Of a stretch of DNA of 61,897 nt, positions 7,480-15,926 are shown in pieces. The notes under the pieces were generated by a model. The model worked only from the letters and a program-made list of their open reading frames with translations. It was not told where the DNA came from and did no database searches. The translations under genes and the position numbers were made by a program. The stretch covers positions 1 through 61,897 of the forward strand of contig NZ_VITI01000024.1 in assembly GCF_007827795.1 (NCBI RefSeq), given 5' to 3'. Source of the DNA: Azospirillum brasilense (lineage in GTDB: Bacteria; Pseudomonadota; Alphaproteobacteria; Azospirillales; Azospirillaceae). Within the stretch, counting starts at the first letter, position 1. Each line of letters opens with the position of its first letter.

Positions 7480-9141
7480 TTACGACGCTCCCCCCGCTCC
7501 CACGCGCGGCGGGTTAAGGCGATACGCGGTTAGGAACAGGACGACGCGCGTCGTCTCGAATTGCGCTTTGTCGGAGCCGCCCAGGCCGAAGAAGGCCGGG
7601 TTGATGATCCCCGCTTGGTCCCGCCGCGCCCGCACGTTCTCATTGCCGGCCATCACCAGGGTTTCGCCGTTCCCAAGTGGGATATCCACGTCGAACGACC
7701 GTTGCGGCACGGTCAGGAGCTGGACGACTTGACCGTTGCCGGCGGGCTTGTCGATCTGCGCCGCCAGATCGGAAATCGTAAGACTTCCACTCACCTGTAT
7801 TTCGTCCCGTCCCATAACATGGGCGGTGATTTGCATGGAGTAGCCGTAATTGATGGTGTCTGTCTGCGTCCCGGATGACGCCGCGGTGTTGGCACTCCCT
7901 GGATTGTTGGAAATGTTCTTAATGTAGTCTTGTCTCGTGGTCAGGTTGAGGGTTTGGCTCCGGCCGTTTTGCAGAACGGCGATACCGTGACGACTTTGCG
8001 CCAACCGCCCGGCTGTCGAGGCAGCCTTGATGAACGCTTGTGACCCGGCCCAATGCAGGCTGCGACCGCCTTCCGACAGAGGCAGCACGGTAATCGACCC
8101 GGCGCCGGCGGTATCGACAATCTGCGGTGCAAGACCGGCCAGACCGACGCTCAGACCTCCGGCCCCCTTCCACAGCGGTTCGAGATTCAGGCCGTAATCA
8201 TCACCCTCTGTGATCGACACCTCAACAATCGTCGCCTCGACCGCCACACGGGTGGACAGGAACGAGGTCAGTTCCTCACAGTGGTTTTTGGCCTGCCGCA
8301 CGAGATCGGAAGGACCGACCACCTTGAAGCGCCGTTGAGACGGCGACACCTCGAAAACACCGGAGTTGCCCACGATCTTTTCGAGGTACTGTTTGATTTC
8401 GGCAAAGGTGTCCAACGTCGCCGTTGTCGTGCTTCCCTGACTGGACGTTGACCCGGACGGCCCCGAGGCCGCGCCCGTCGTCGCGCCTGACACCTCCGCG
8501 CTGATGACGGCCGTGGTCGGCGGCGCCGGCACGATGCAAGAGAACTCGGTGAACGCGTCGAAGACCAGGCCCCCGTCTCTAACCGCAACGGTCATGTCAA
8601 AGCGCGTCTCGACCGATTGCAGGAACTGCCCAAGCGTGCCTTCGAACGCCGGCACGAAAACACCCGGAAACGCGCGGCCGGAAAAGCCGCCAGACTCGCC
8701 GCCGTAGGCCGCCTGGAACGCCTGCGCCGCGTTGGCGCCGGTAACCACCATGTCGCCACCAGTTCCGCCACCTCCGCCGGCTCCACCGCCGACCCCCGCC
8801 CGCCGGTCATTCACGCGGACCGGGATGCCGGTGACCTCAGTGACCTTCGCGGCGACATCGAGCAGGGTCACGGGCGCGTCAAGCCCCCACCCGAAGGACT
8901 GGTTTTGAACCCCGCCGGGCAGTTCCAGCCCAGCAATCGGCCGGACCACCCGCGTCCCAAGAATGGGGGCATCAGACTCGCGCACCGCAGCGCTCCGCGG
9001 GTTCGACTTGGGCAACGTGCCATTGTCCGTCGCAAGCCCGTCTCCAACCGTCTTGATGTGGTCCTCGACCTTGTTCGCCACGGCACAGCCACTAAGGGCA
9101 GTGCACAGGAGCAGGCCGGCAAAGAGAAAGTTCTTTTTCAT
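7480..9141 (-). CDS. pilN: PilN outer-membrane secretin lipoprotein
   Basis: About 553 aa from ATG 9141, which begins MKKNFLFAGLLLCTALSGC, a lipoprotein signal with a lipobox ending at Cys19. The C-terminal half has secretin features: VEATIVEVSITEGDDYGLN, a Gly-rich segment, and VPQRSFDVDIPLGNGETLVM near the end. It should form the outer-membrane ring through which the thin pilus exits. Length agrees with R64 PilN (about 560 aa). The reading frame is open upstream to 9237, but that extension lacks a signal sequence and overlaps pilL. Confidence 0.88.
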   Translation of the reverse strand: MKKNFLFAGLLLCTALSGCAVANKVEDHIKTVGDGLATDNGTLPKSNPRSAAVRESDAPILGTRVVRPIAGLELPGGVQNQSFGWGLDAPVTLLDVAAKVTEVTGIPVRVNDRRAGVGGGAGGGGGTGGDMVVTGANAAQAFQAAYGGESGGFSGRAFPGVFVPAFEGTLGQFLQSVETRFDMTVAVRDGGLVFDAFTEFSCIVPAPPTTAVISAEVSGATTGAASGPSGSTSSQGSTTTATLDTFAEIKQYLEKIVGNSGVFEVSPSQRRFKVVGPSDLVRQAKNHCEELTSFLSTRVAVEATIVEVSITEGDDYGLNLEPLWKGAGGLSVGLAGLAPQIVDTAGAGSITVLPLSEGGRSLHWAGSQAFIKAASTAGRLAQSRHGIAVLQNGRSQTLNLTTRQDYIKNISNNPGSANTAASSGTQTDTINYGYSMQITAHVMGRDEIQVSGSLTISDLAAQIDKPAGNGQVVQLLTVPQRSFDVDIPLGNGETLVMAGNENVRARRDQAGIINPAFFGLGGSDKAQFETTRVVLFLTAYRLNPPRVGAGGAS

Positions 9142-9154
9142 CTGGCGTAAAACC

Positions 9155-9982
9155 TCAGTTGACGGCCTGAACAAGAATGCTTTTGGACTTCGGACTAAGC
9201 ACAACACGCGGCTTTGTCTTCGCGTATTGGAAACCATCGGCCAAGTAGGTCACGGCTTCTTCGAAGCTGCCGACGAAGGGAGGTGGCGTCACGTCGATGA
9301 GCCAATCGTCTTTGGTCGGCGTTGGGAATGGCGCGTTCCATCCTGCGGTGAGCGCCCATTCGGTGAGCTTTTGCATCAGCGTTTCGCCCCGGCGCATCGT
9401 CCATTCCGGCAGGGGTGGAGGCGGAGGCGGTGCGACGGGTTCCAGCGGTAGCGGTGGCGCAACCGCTTCCAGCGGCGCCGGAGACGGCAAGGCAACCACT
9501 TCCAGCGCGGCCGAGGCAGGAGCAGGAGCAGGAGCAGGAGCCGCCACCACCGGCAACGGTTGAACCTGTGCCGTAAAGGCGCTTTCCGGCTTCCCGGCCG
9601 GCGCGGTACCGGCCGCCGGAATCACGGCTTGGCCGTTCGGCGCCGCGTCCACGGGTGCGGCGACCGGAGACGTTCCAACGCTGCTTCCGCCCTGCGGCGG
9701 CGGAACGAGGCGCACGGGTTCATGCGGCTGCGGCACCGCCGCCAACTCGGCCACCGTCTCGACGGGCGCCGATGGTGACGGCAATGGCTTTGCGTCGGCG
9801 ACGACCACCGGCACGTCAACCACCGGTTTGCGATCCCACCGCGTGAAGAAGAACGGCCGCCCGCTCGCCATGTTGTCCTTGGTGGGAAACAAGGCCAAGC
9901 CGTTGGCGCCCGACGTCACACACCCCGATACCGTCAGCATTCCAACCGTAGCGAGGACCAATGAACGAATTCTCCGTGCCAT
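9155..9982 (-). CDS. pilL: PilL-like lipoprotein with TcpQ-type C-terminal domain
   Basis: 275 aa. A lipoprotein signal (LTVSGC, Cys21) is followed by about 150 residues of Pro/Ala-rich spacer, including a long proline run. The conserved C-terminal domain starts WTMRRGETLMQKLTEWALTA and contains FVGSFEEAVTYLADGF, the signature of TcpQ/PilL proteins that assist secretin assembly. The spacer could span the periplasm. It sits directly ahead of the secretin gene as in R64. The TcpQ-type domain is well supported; the symbol is by position. Confidence 0.75.
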   Translation of the reverse strand: MARRIRSLVLATVGMLTVSGCVTSGANGLALFPTKDNMASGRPFFFTRWDRKPVVDVPVVVADAKPLPSPSAPVETVAELAAVPQPHEPVRLVPPPQGGSSVGTSPVAAPVDAAPNGQAVIPAAGTAPAGKPESAFTAQVQPLPVVAAPAPAPAPASAALEVVALPSPAPLEAVAPPLPLEPVAPPPPPPLPEWTMRRGETLMQKLTEWALTAGWNAPFPTPTKDDWLIDVTPPPFVGSFEEAVTYLADGFQYAKTKPRVVLSPKSKSILVQAVN

Positions 9983-9987
9983 AGTAA

Positions 9988-10464
9988 CTAATTCCTCGCC
10001 ACTTCCGTTTCGGTCAGATCATGCGTCGCGTAATTGGCTGTGAGCCATCGCCACCATTTCTGCGCGCGTGGTTTGATGAGACTTTGATAGCGCTGATTTG
10101 GCGCTGAATTTCTGCTGTGATAGTTCGCCACTCGTTTCCAGAAACTTCCTTTGTCTTCGACAACGTGTTTCTTTATTCGCCAAGCGGCCAGTTCATAGGG
10201 ATAGCACCCCCTGTCGGCGACATCGGCCGGCGTGATGCCGAAGCGGCGCAGATCGGCCAGATACGCGGTGTTGAACTGGAGCGCTCCGACATCATAGGTC
10301 CCATTGTCATTGCGCACCCATTGTCCGGGACGGCCACCCTCTTGCTCGGCGACGGCGAGCAGCACGTTCGCCGGCAGGTGATAGCGTTGCGCCATCTGCA
10401 CGGCGCATAGGACCATCTCTTGTTGCGCCGGAGGCAGCACGGGCGGCAGATCGACAACGGACAT
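9988..10464 (-). CDS. trbN: TrbN/VirB1-like lytic transglycosylase
   Basis: About 158 aa from ATG 10464, just after the trbM stop. The SLT fold is recognisable from AVAEQEGG (the Glu of AEQE is the likely catalytic acid), NGTYDVGALQFN and ANYHSRN. It would open peptidoglycan for the conjugation channel. No clear signal peptide is present. It ends the trb block and is followed 5 nt later by pilL, so trb and pil genes form one continuous transcription unit. Confidence 0.82.
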   Translation of the reverse strand: MSVVDLPPVLPPAQQEMVLCAVQMAQRYHLPANVLLAVAEQEGGRPGQWVRNDNGTYDVGALQFNTAYLADLRRFGITPADVADRGCYPYELAAWRIKKHVVEDKGSFWKRVANYHSRNSAPNQRYQSLIKPRAQKWWRWLTANYATHDLTETEVARN

Positions 10465-10469
10465 GATCG

Positions 10470-11111
10470 TCACCGTTCGCTCGTCCAATGCCCGCCGGCC
10501 AGGGGCGCACCGTCGTAGCGGAGGCCCAGGCCGTAGGTCATCGGGTTGTTGACGAAGGCGGTGCAGTAGGCGGGCAGATCGTGGCTCACCACCGTCAGCG
10601 TCATCGAGCGGCATTCGCCATCGTCATTGAGGTAGGTCTGTCGCCCGTCGCACCGGAGCACATCGGCGGTCATCGGATCGCCCGGCAGATCGGACAGGAT
10701 CGAGCGGCGCCAAACCGTGCATCCGTCCGCACGCGGCGGCCACTCCGGCACCGGGCATTCCTTTACATCGACGGTGGACGCCAGGGACCGATTGAGGGAA
10801 TCGGCATCGCAGAAGCCGGCGCCGTTGCCGATGGCGGTCACCAGGGCGTTCATGCCGGCCTCGTCCGCCCCGGAAACCGGGCACAGCTTCAGGAAGTTGA
10901 TGCGCCCTCTCACGGTGTCCGTGAACAGCCGGAAGGATATGGAGAAGTAGCGCGCCAAGGACGCCGCGCAGGCGTCCGGCCGAGCGGGAGACGAAAGGCA
11001 CAGGATAGCCTCGCAGGCCAAGCGGACATCGCCGGTCAGGTCTTGCGCTTGAGCCGCCGCGGCACCGCAGAGCATGACGGCGGTGCAAGCCCCAAGGAGT
11101 GTTTTGCGCAT
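10470..11111 (-). CDS. trbM: TrbM conjugal transfer protein
   Basis: 213 aa from ATG 11111 with a GGGGTAACGGTG ribosome site. The signal peptide ends near AAAQAQ. The mature protein opens DLTGDVRLACEAILCLSS, closely matching the start of RK2 TrbM, and contains many cysteines (CPVSG, CPVPEW, CRSMT) suited to the periplasm. The biochemical role of TrbM is unknown, but the family is restricted to IncP-type trb operons, so it is a good backbone marker. Confidence 0.88.
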   Translation of the reverse strand: MRKTLLGACTAVMLCGAAAAQAQDLTGDVRLACEAILCLSSPARPDACAASLARYFSISFRLFTDTVRGRINFLKLCPVSGADEAGMNALVTAIGNGAGFCDADSLNRSLASTVDVKECPVPEWPPRADGCTVWRRSILSDLPGDPMTADVLRCDGRQTYLNDDGECRSMTLTVVSHDLPAYCTAFVNNPMTYGLGLRYDGAPLAGGHWTSER

Positions 11112-11116
11112 CACCG

Positions 11117-12760
11117 TTACCCCTGCATCCGTTTGGCTTGTTGCGTCTGCGCGTAGTTCACGTACTGCTCGAAGCCGTAGGTGCTGTTTTTCCCTCGACC
11201 CTCTTTCCAGGTGTCGAATGCCGTCTGCGCGGCCTGGAGCTGGTCGCCCGACAGGCCGGAAACCCCACCCGCAGCCATGGCCCAATGATCCGGCCCCATG
11301 TTTCCTCGACCGCCACCCTCGGTGGAGGCTGATGACCCGCCGTTGTTCACGAAATCCTTGACTTCATCGCTGACGAAGCTGCTTTGCCAACCGCCCCCCG
11401 ACTGGCCGTTGGGATCGAAAGCGCCTATTGCGGCATCCATTGCGCTGTCGCCGGACGGCTCGATGTCGGCGAGGGTCATCGCATTGATTTGGTCGGCGAT
11501 TTGGCCGCCCGTGGACGCCTTCATGGAATCAGCGAAATCACTTTTGGCGTCGGCGAGGGCGGAACTGGCTTTCTCCGACGCCCAGCTTGCCGCGCCCGAA
11601 GCAAGGTGTCCCCCGGCGGACGCCGCCATTTGCGCAGCCCGTCCCATCCCGGACGTCACCGCGTTCCCACCGCCGCCCCACTGCCCGCCAGAGAACGCAC
11701 CGCTACCGCTCGCCCGGTCCGCCACCGCGCCGCCGAACGCCGACATCACGGCCGACGCTGCGCCACCAGCTCCCGACGCCGCCTCTTTGGCAGCAGCCAT
11801 GGTGGCGCCGACCATGCCAGAGGCCAACGACGCCGCACCCAGCGCCGCAGCGGTCGCGCCCGTCACCGCACCGCCGAGCGACGCGACGCCGCCAGCTCCC
11901 GCGAAGGGCGATTGCAGCGCGCCCCCGTTGACAAGGCCGCTGAGCATCGCCGGAATACGCGTGAACAACGCGTAGAACACAATGACGGCAACGAAGAGGA
12001 CCGCAACCCCGCGGATCGTGATGTTGGTGCCAATGGTATCCGCCATCGACGTTAGAACGTCCTTGCCCACGGCCATAAGCAGGATGACGGCCATTATTTG
12101 GACGCCGAGTTGCAGGAGCGACTTGTAATAGGCAACGGCCATATCACTCGTCCAACGGCCGCCGCCGAAGCCAAGAAAGATCACCCCGGCATAACCGAGA
12201 ATCCACCCCGACAAAATCAGGATGATTACCTCAACGCCAATCAACGCAAACAAGATAAGGAGAACGATGGCAAGCATGAACATGACGAAACTGTCAATGG
12301 GAGCCGCCAACGTTGACTTGTCGATAACTCTTTCAAGCACATCGAAGCCAATATTCATCAACGATGACGGGTTGAGCGTTCCCGGTACGCCGGCCGCTTC
12401 CGCACCAATAAGGCGAAGTGACGACACGATGTCCGCGCCAATCGCCGGGCCGTTGTCCAGCAACCACCAGAACAACCCCGTTGTGATAATGAATTTTATA
12501 ACTTCGGCAAAATATTCCTGTATGTCCGACTGCTTCAGCGCCATAACGACGCCGGTCCAAACGAGGCTGATCGTCGCCAGGGTCCAAAAGAGATAGATCG
12601 CATGCTTTTTTATCACCGCTTCCCATTGCGAAATCTGCGGGGAAAAGCGGTTGAGAACTTCATCAAAGACGCCAGTGGACGGCACTTGAGCAAGGGCCGG
12701 CTCTGCAATCACAACCATAACGGCGATAACGCCGAGCATGAATACGCCGTTTCTCGTCAT
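11117..12760 (-). CDS. trbL: TrbL/VirB6-like polytopic membrane protein
   Basis: 547 aa. An N-terminal signal-like segment is followed by six or so membrane helices between about residues 45 and 275. A long Gly/Ala/Ser-rich, low-complexity C-terminal region (about 290-450) and a soluble tail follow. This is the TrbL/VirB6 plan for the inner-membrane component that contacts DNA early in transfer. Its place between the TrbK-like genes and trbM matches RK2. Confidence 0.88.
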   Translation of the reverse strand: MTRNGVFMLGVIAVMVVIAEPALAQVPSTGVFDEVLNRFSPQISQWEAVIKKHAIYLFWTLATISLVWTGVVMALKQSDIQEYFAEVIKFIITTGLFWWLLDNGPAIGADIVSSLRLIGAEAAGVPGTLNPSSLMNIGFDVLERVIDKSTLAAPIDSFVMFMLAIVLLILFALIGVEVIILILSGWILGYAGVIFLGFGGGRWTSDMAVAYYKSLLQLGVQIMAVILLMAVGKDVLTSMADTIGTNITIRGVAVLFVAVIVFYALFTRIPAMLSGLVNGGALQSPFAGAGGVASLGGAVTGATAAALGAASLASGMVGATMAAAKEAASGAGGAASAVMSAFGGAVADRASGSGAFSGGQWGGGGNAVTSGMGRAAQMAASAGGHLASGAASWASEKASSALADAKSDFADSMKASTGGQIADQINAMTLADIEPSGDSAMDAAIGAFDPNGQSGGGWQSSFVSDEVKDFVNNGGSSASTEGGGRGNMGPDHWAMAAGGVSGLSGDQLQAAQTAFDTWKEGRGKNSTYGFEQYVNYAQTQQAKRMQG

Positions 12761-12790
12761 GATATTACGTCCTTACACTATGTGAAGATT

Positions 12791-12970
12791 TTACCAAGAT
12801 TGACCTTCTGGACGGTCAAAGGACCCCGAGCGCAATTCCTGTGTCGTCTGTTCCTGAACAGCCTTCACATTCCTTTCCTTATAAGCGTTTAAATCGGCTG
12901 TTAAAAACACATACAATCCAAAACCAGCACTAATTATAAGAAACAAATAGTAAATTAGCACTTGGCTCAT
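12791..12970 (-). CDS. Small membrane protein in the trbK position
   Basis: 59 aa from ATG 12970 with GGAG upstream. One N-terminal membrane helix (residues 4-24) precedes a short polar tail. The last 16 residues (QELRSGSFDRPEGQSW) repeat the C-terminus of TrbJ (QELRAGTFDKPAGKSW). RK2 has the small entry-exclusion lipoprotein TrbK between trbJ and trbL, but this protein has no lipobox cysteine, so exclusion function is only suggested by position. Confidence 0.7.
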   Translation of the reverse strand: MSQVLIYYLFLIISAGFGLYVFLTADLNAYKERNVKAVQEQTTQELRSGSFDRPEGQSW

Positions 12971-12982
12971 TTTTCCACTCCA

Positions 12983-13170
12983 CTACCAAGTTTTTCCAGT
13001 TAGCCTATCGGGAGTCCCGGCCATCAACTCTTGCGAAGTCTGCGACTCCAGCGCCATATTCCTGCGCCGATTTTATGTCCAAGCTCCGATGACCGATGAC
13101 AACACAACCAATGACTCCAGCGACCGCTAAAACGATAAACATACAATCGTAAATCCGTTTGTCTCCCATT
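12983..13170 (-). pseudogene. Frameshifted paralogue of the trbK-position small membrane protein
   Basis: An ATG at 13170 with a GGAAG site begins MGDKRIYDCM in one frame. The membrane helix (IVLAVAGVIGCVVIG) continues in the next frame, and the tail SQTSQELMAGTPDRLTGKTW ends in the third frame with TAG at 12983. Two single-base indels are needed to join them. The tail clearly matches the ends of TrbJ and of the 12791-12970 protein. It is either a decayed duplicate or a functional gene disrupted by two sequencing errors. Confidence 0.6.
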
Positions 13171-13180
13171 TTTTACTTCC

Positions 13181-13978
13181 TTACCAAGATTTCCCGGCGG
13201 GTTTATCGAACGTTCCGGCGCGCAATTCTTGTGAAGTTTGGGACTCCTGCGCCTTCTGATCCACTGCGGATTGGTCACGCACGGCTTGAGCACTCATCTG
13301 CGCAATGAGCAGCGAGCGAATTTTTGTCATCTGATCGACAGCCGCAGCGGCAATTTGGCCGTTCGCTTGCGCAACGGCCACCTGACCACGCGCGGCCTGC
13401 ATGGACTCCTGCAACCTTTCAAGAGTCTTCGTGTCTTCCTTGACGTTCGCCGATTGCTCATCCGCGCCACGCAGCAACGCAGTATTTGCCTTCGACTGCA
13501 CATCGGTCTGATACCGACGCCGCTCGTTGACGCCTTTCAAGCGTTGGTCCAGCGCGGCTTGACAACCCGTCCCAAGGCAGCTCGACCCAGCGCCATTCAA
13601 GAACCCACGAACATCGGTCAGTTGGCTCAACATGGCGTCCATGTCGCCCAACTCTTCCTTTTGCCGGTCCAAAAAATTCAGAACCTTGTTCATCTTGTCG
13701 TAAGTGGTACTGGCCGCGTTGTAGATACGCAGAGCAGCTTGAATTTCCTGCGTATTCATTACCATGTTCTGATATTGCTCCAACTGATTATTGTATTGCA
13801 GAAGTTGAGTTGTGTATTGGTCGAGAAGAGTAGCGGACTGCGCAATATCTTCCATTGCTGTGATTGTGGACTGAATGACATTTTGCGCGTCAATTACAGG
13901 AATTCCCTGCGCGAACGTCGCCGTTGCTGCGCACGTTGTCATGAAGGCCCCGGAAATGAGGCTTACCCACTTGGACAT
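13181..13978 (-). CDS. trbJ: TrbJ/VirB5-like pilus-associated protein
   Basis: 265 aa with a signal peptide (cleavage after TATFAQ). The mature chain is rich in Gln/Asn helices with coiled-coil character (YTTQLLQYNNQLEQYQNMV), as in VirB5/TrbJ proteins that localise to the conjugative pilus tip and help mating contact. The C-terminus QELRAGTFDKPAGKSW is reproduced in the two following small genes. A KorB operator lies directly upstream of the start. Confidence 0.87.
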   Translation of the reverse strand: MSKWVSLISGAFMTTCAATATFAQGIPVIDAQNVIQSTITAMEDIAQSATLLDQYTTQLLQYNNQLEQYQNMVMNTQEIQAALRIYNAASTTYDKMNKVLNFLDRQKEELGDMDAMLSQLTDVRGFLNGAGSSCLGTGCQAALDQRLKGVNERRRYQTDVQSKANTALLRGADEQSANVKEDTKTLERLQESMQAARGQVAVAQANGQIAAAAVDQMTKIRSLLIAQMSAQAVRDQSAVDQKAQESQTSQELRAGTFDKPAGKSW

Positions 13979-13991
13979 TTTGCACCCACCT

Positions 13992-14004
13992 TTTAGCCGC
14001 TAAA
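13992..14004. promoter_or_regulatory. KorB operator (OB), between trbI C-part and trbJ
   Basis: A perfect TTTAGCCGCTAAA in a full 15-bp TTTTAGCCGCTAAAA palindrome, within the 33-bp gap ahead of trbJ. Confidence 0.85.
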
Positions 14005-14011
14005 ATTTAGG

Positions 14012-14800
14012 TCAGTGGTCAAACGCCACGTAAGGCCGGTCAAACTCCAGGTCCTTGACGACCATGACGTTGAGCCGGAAGCCCGCTCGGATTTCCAGAG
14101 TTGGCGCGATGTTCATGTTCCGCCGGATCATTTCGTTGGCGGTCTGCCCGAGATTTTCGGCCACGGCCTCGCTCACCGAGCGCGACGCGCTACGGTTCCC
14201 GTAGGCGTCGGTTGTTTCTTCCGGAAGGGCGATTTTGAAACCGGCGGTGATGCCGGACAGAAGGAGCGCCGACCCAAACACTCGGATCAGGTGGTTGTTG
14301 ACTTGATCGCCCAGACCCGCCACGCCCGCGCCGTCCGCGCCGGGCATGGCGCCGATGTCGAGCGCTCGACCGTCCGGATAGACGATGCGTTGCCACGCGC
14401 ACAGCACGCGCTGTTGCCCGTAAGCGATGTCGCTTGAGTAGGTGCCGATCAACCGGCACCCTTGCGGGATCAGGAGGTGTTTGCCCGTTGCGCTGTCGTA
14501 GACGTGCTGGCTGACCTGCGACAAGATTTGTCCTGTCAGATCGCTGTTGATGGGCGTCAGCATCACCGCGGGAACCACCGCGCCGGTTCGCACGGTGTAG
14601 GGGGTGCGCAGGTAATCCATCGGCTGGTTGTTACGCCAGCGGTCGGAACGGTCTCCGGGCGTCTGCCCGCCAAACTGCGCGTACCCGGGCCGGCTCACCG
14701 CGCCGCCCTGCCCCGGCAGAGATTGCGCACGCGCCGTCCGTGTTGGGGCCGTCGCCAGAGCCGCCACCGCACCGAGAATCATCGTCCGTCGTCCAATCAT
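14012..14800 (-). CDS. trbI: TrbI/VirB10 C-terminal beta-barrel half, separately exported
   Basis: 262 aa. The body is the VirB10 core domain: YTVRTGAVVPAVMLTPINSDL, then GQILSQVSQHVYDSATGKHLLIPQG, and a C-terminal VRFN-type end (FRLNVMVVKDLEF). The canonical TrbI is one chain of about 460 aa anchored in the inner membrane. Here this half is its own gene, starting MIGRRTMILGAVAALATAPTRTARAQ with a twin-arginine and hydrophobic stretch, so it would be exported alone. The ATG overlaps the end of the N-terminal half by 4 bases. Together the two halves total 482 aa, equal to one TrbI. It should still line the outer channel. Confidence 0.85.
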   Translation of the reverse strand: MIGRRTMILGAVAALATAPTRTARAQSLPGQGGAVSRPGYAQFGGQTPGDRSDRWRNNQPMDYLRTPYTVRTGAVVPAVMLTPINSDLTGQILSQVSQHVYDSATGKHLLIPQGCRLIGTYSSDIAYGQQRVLCAWQRIVYPDGRALDIGAMPGADGAGVAGLGDQVNNHLIRVFGSALLLSGITAGFKIALPEETTDAYGNRSASRSVSEAVAENLGQTANEMIRRNMNIAPTLEIRAGFRLNVMVVKDLEFDRPYVAFDH

Positions 14801-15459
14801 CGCGGGGCCTCCATCGGCACGCCTGAACCTATTCCCATCGCCTTCAGTTGCGTCACGCGCTGCTGGTACGCGGCCATCGCGTCGCGCGGGCCAACCGTGT
14901 TAGCCGCCCCGGTCGAACCGCCAACCGTGCCGCGGTTCTTCAGCTCGGGCACCTGGACCGCCGTGCGCGCCCGCATGGCCCTGTCCAACGACTGTTCGCG
15001 CACCCGGCGCTGGTTCTTCATCCCTTCGTCGTCGTCGCCCAAGGGCTTGCTCTGCCGTTGCGGCGGGGGCGGCGTCTTGAGGTCCATCACCGGCACGGAC
15101 GCTTGCGGAGAGGCGCCACCCGGATTGACCGGTTTCGGTTCCGTCTCCGGCAACGGAACGACCGGCTCCGCCGGGACTTCAAGAGGCACAATGCCTATCT
15201 CACTCTTCGAGAGGATTTCGGCGGCCATCGCTCGTGCGGGGGTTGCCTTGGCAACGTCCTCCGTCTCGGCCTTGACCGCCTGTTGCGCTGCGCGATCCAT
15301 CGCAACCATCATAATCACCACGACGAAAACGGTCAGAGCGGCGCCGATAATATACAGCGGCATATTATTGACGCGCCGAACCCCTGACTTCTTGCCAAGA
15401 GCCTTTGGTGATGACGATGGATCAAGAAGCGCCGCATCACTCGAAGACATACCCGTCAC
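14797..15459 (-). CDS. trbI: TrbI/VirB10 N-terminal half: membrane anchor and proline-rich spacer
   Basis: 220 aa. A short cytoplasmic segment is followed by one membrane helix (MPLYIIGAALTVFVVVIMMV, residues 33-52) and a Pro/Glu-rich periplasmic spacer that ends at SGVPMEAPR. In ordinary VirB10/TrbI this region continues directly into the beta-barrel domain, which here is encoded by the next gene. The GTG/ATG starts of the trb genes overlap by 4 nt at both ends. The split looks like a real gene fission, because the downstream half begins with an export signal rather than in mid-domain. Confidence 0.82.
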   Translation of the reverse strand: MTGMSSSDAALLDPSSSPKALGKKSGVRRVNNMPLYIIGAALTVFVVVIMMVAMDRAAQQAVKAETEDVAKATPARAMAAEILSKSEIGIVPLEVPAEPVVPLPETEPKPVNPGGASPQASVPVMDLKTPPPPQRQSKPLGDDDEGMKNQRRVREQSLDRAMRARTAVQVPELKNRGTVGGSTGAANTVGPRDAMAAYQQRVTQLKAMGIGSGVPMEAPR

Positions 15460-15926
15460 CCTTGTCTTGCCCAGGACCCGGCGGGAATAACCTCCGCCCG
15501 CCTGACAACGTAGCCACGACTAAGAACCGTGTAATCACGTTTATCTATACCATACACCACCACTGTCAGGCGAACAAGACCTCCCATTTCATCAGCAACA
15601 TATCGGACAACAGCGCTCTCTCTTGGCAACTCTTCTTCTGTTCTGAAAGACACATCAACGCTGTATCCGCGATTGCGCATGCGTTTTTCTATTGACTGAC
15701 CAAGCTCGCTTTCCTCGCCTTGGTGAAACACCACGTAGGTTGTTGCGGGAGCGAACAGGCTGGCGAGGATTGTCACGCTGTCTTCGGCCAGGGCATCGGC
15801 CACAGCGCCGTTGACCTTCGCGAACGTGCCGGCGGACAAGCCGGAGCTGGAGTTCAAGGTGGGCGTGACACACCCGGTCAGCAGGGCGGACAGGGCGACC
15901 AGGGCGAGCGTTCCCAAGGTTCTCAT
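15456..15926 (-). CDS. trbH: TrbH lipoprotein
   Basis: 156 aa with a lipobox (ALLTGC, Cys19). The mature part contains TTYVVFHQG and a C-terminal beta-rich stretch. Gene order trbG-trbH-trbI and size match TrbH of IncP plasmids, an outer-membrane lipoprotein in the position of VirB7. Both ends overlap neighbours by 4 nt. Confidence 0.82.
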   Translation of the reverse strand: MRTLGTLALVALSALLTGCVTPTLNSSSGLSAGTFAKVNGAVADALAEDSVTILASLFAPATTYVVFHQGEESELGQSIEKRMRNRGYSVDVSFRTEEELPRESAVVRYVADEMGGLVRLTVVVYGIDKRDYTVLSRGYVVRRAEVIPAGSWARQG

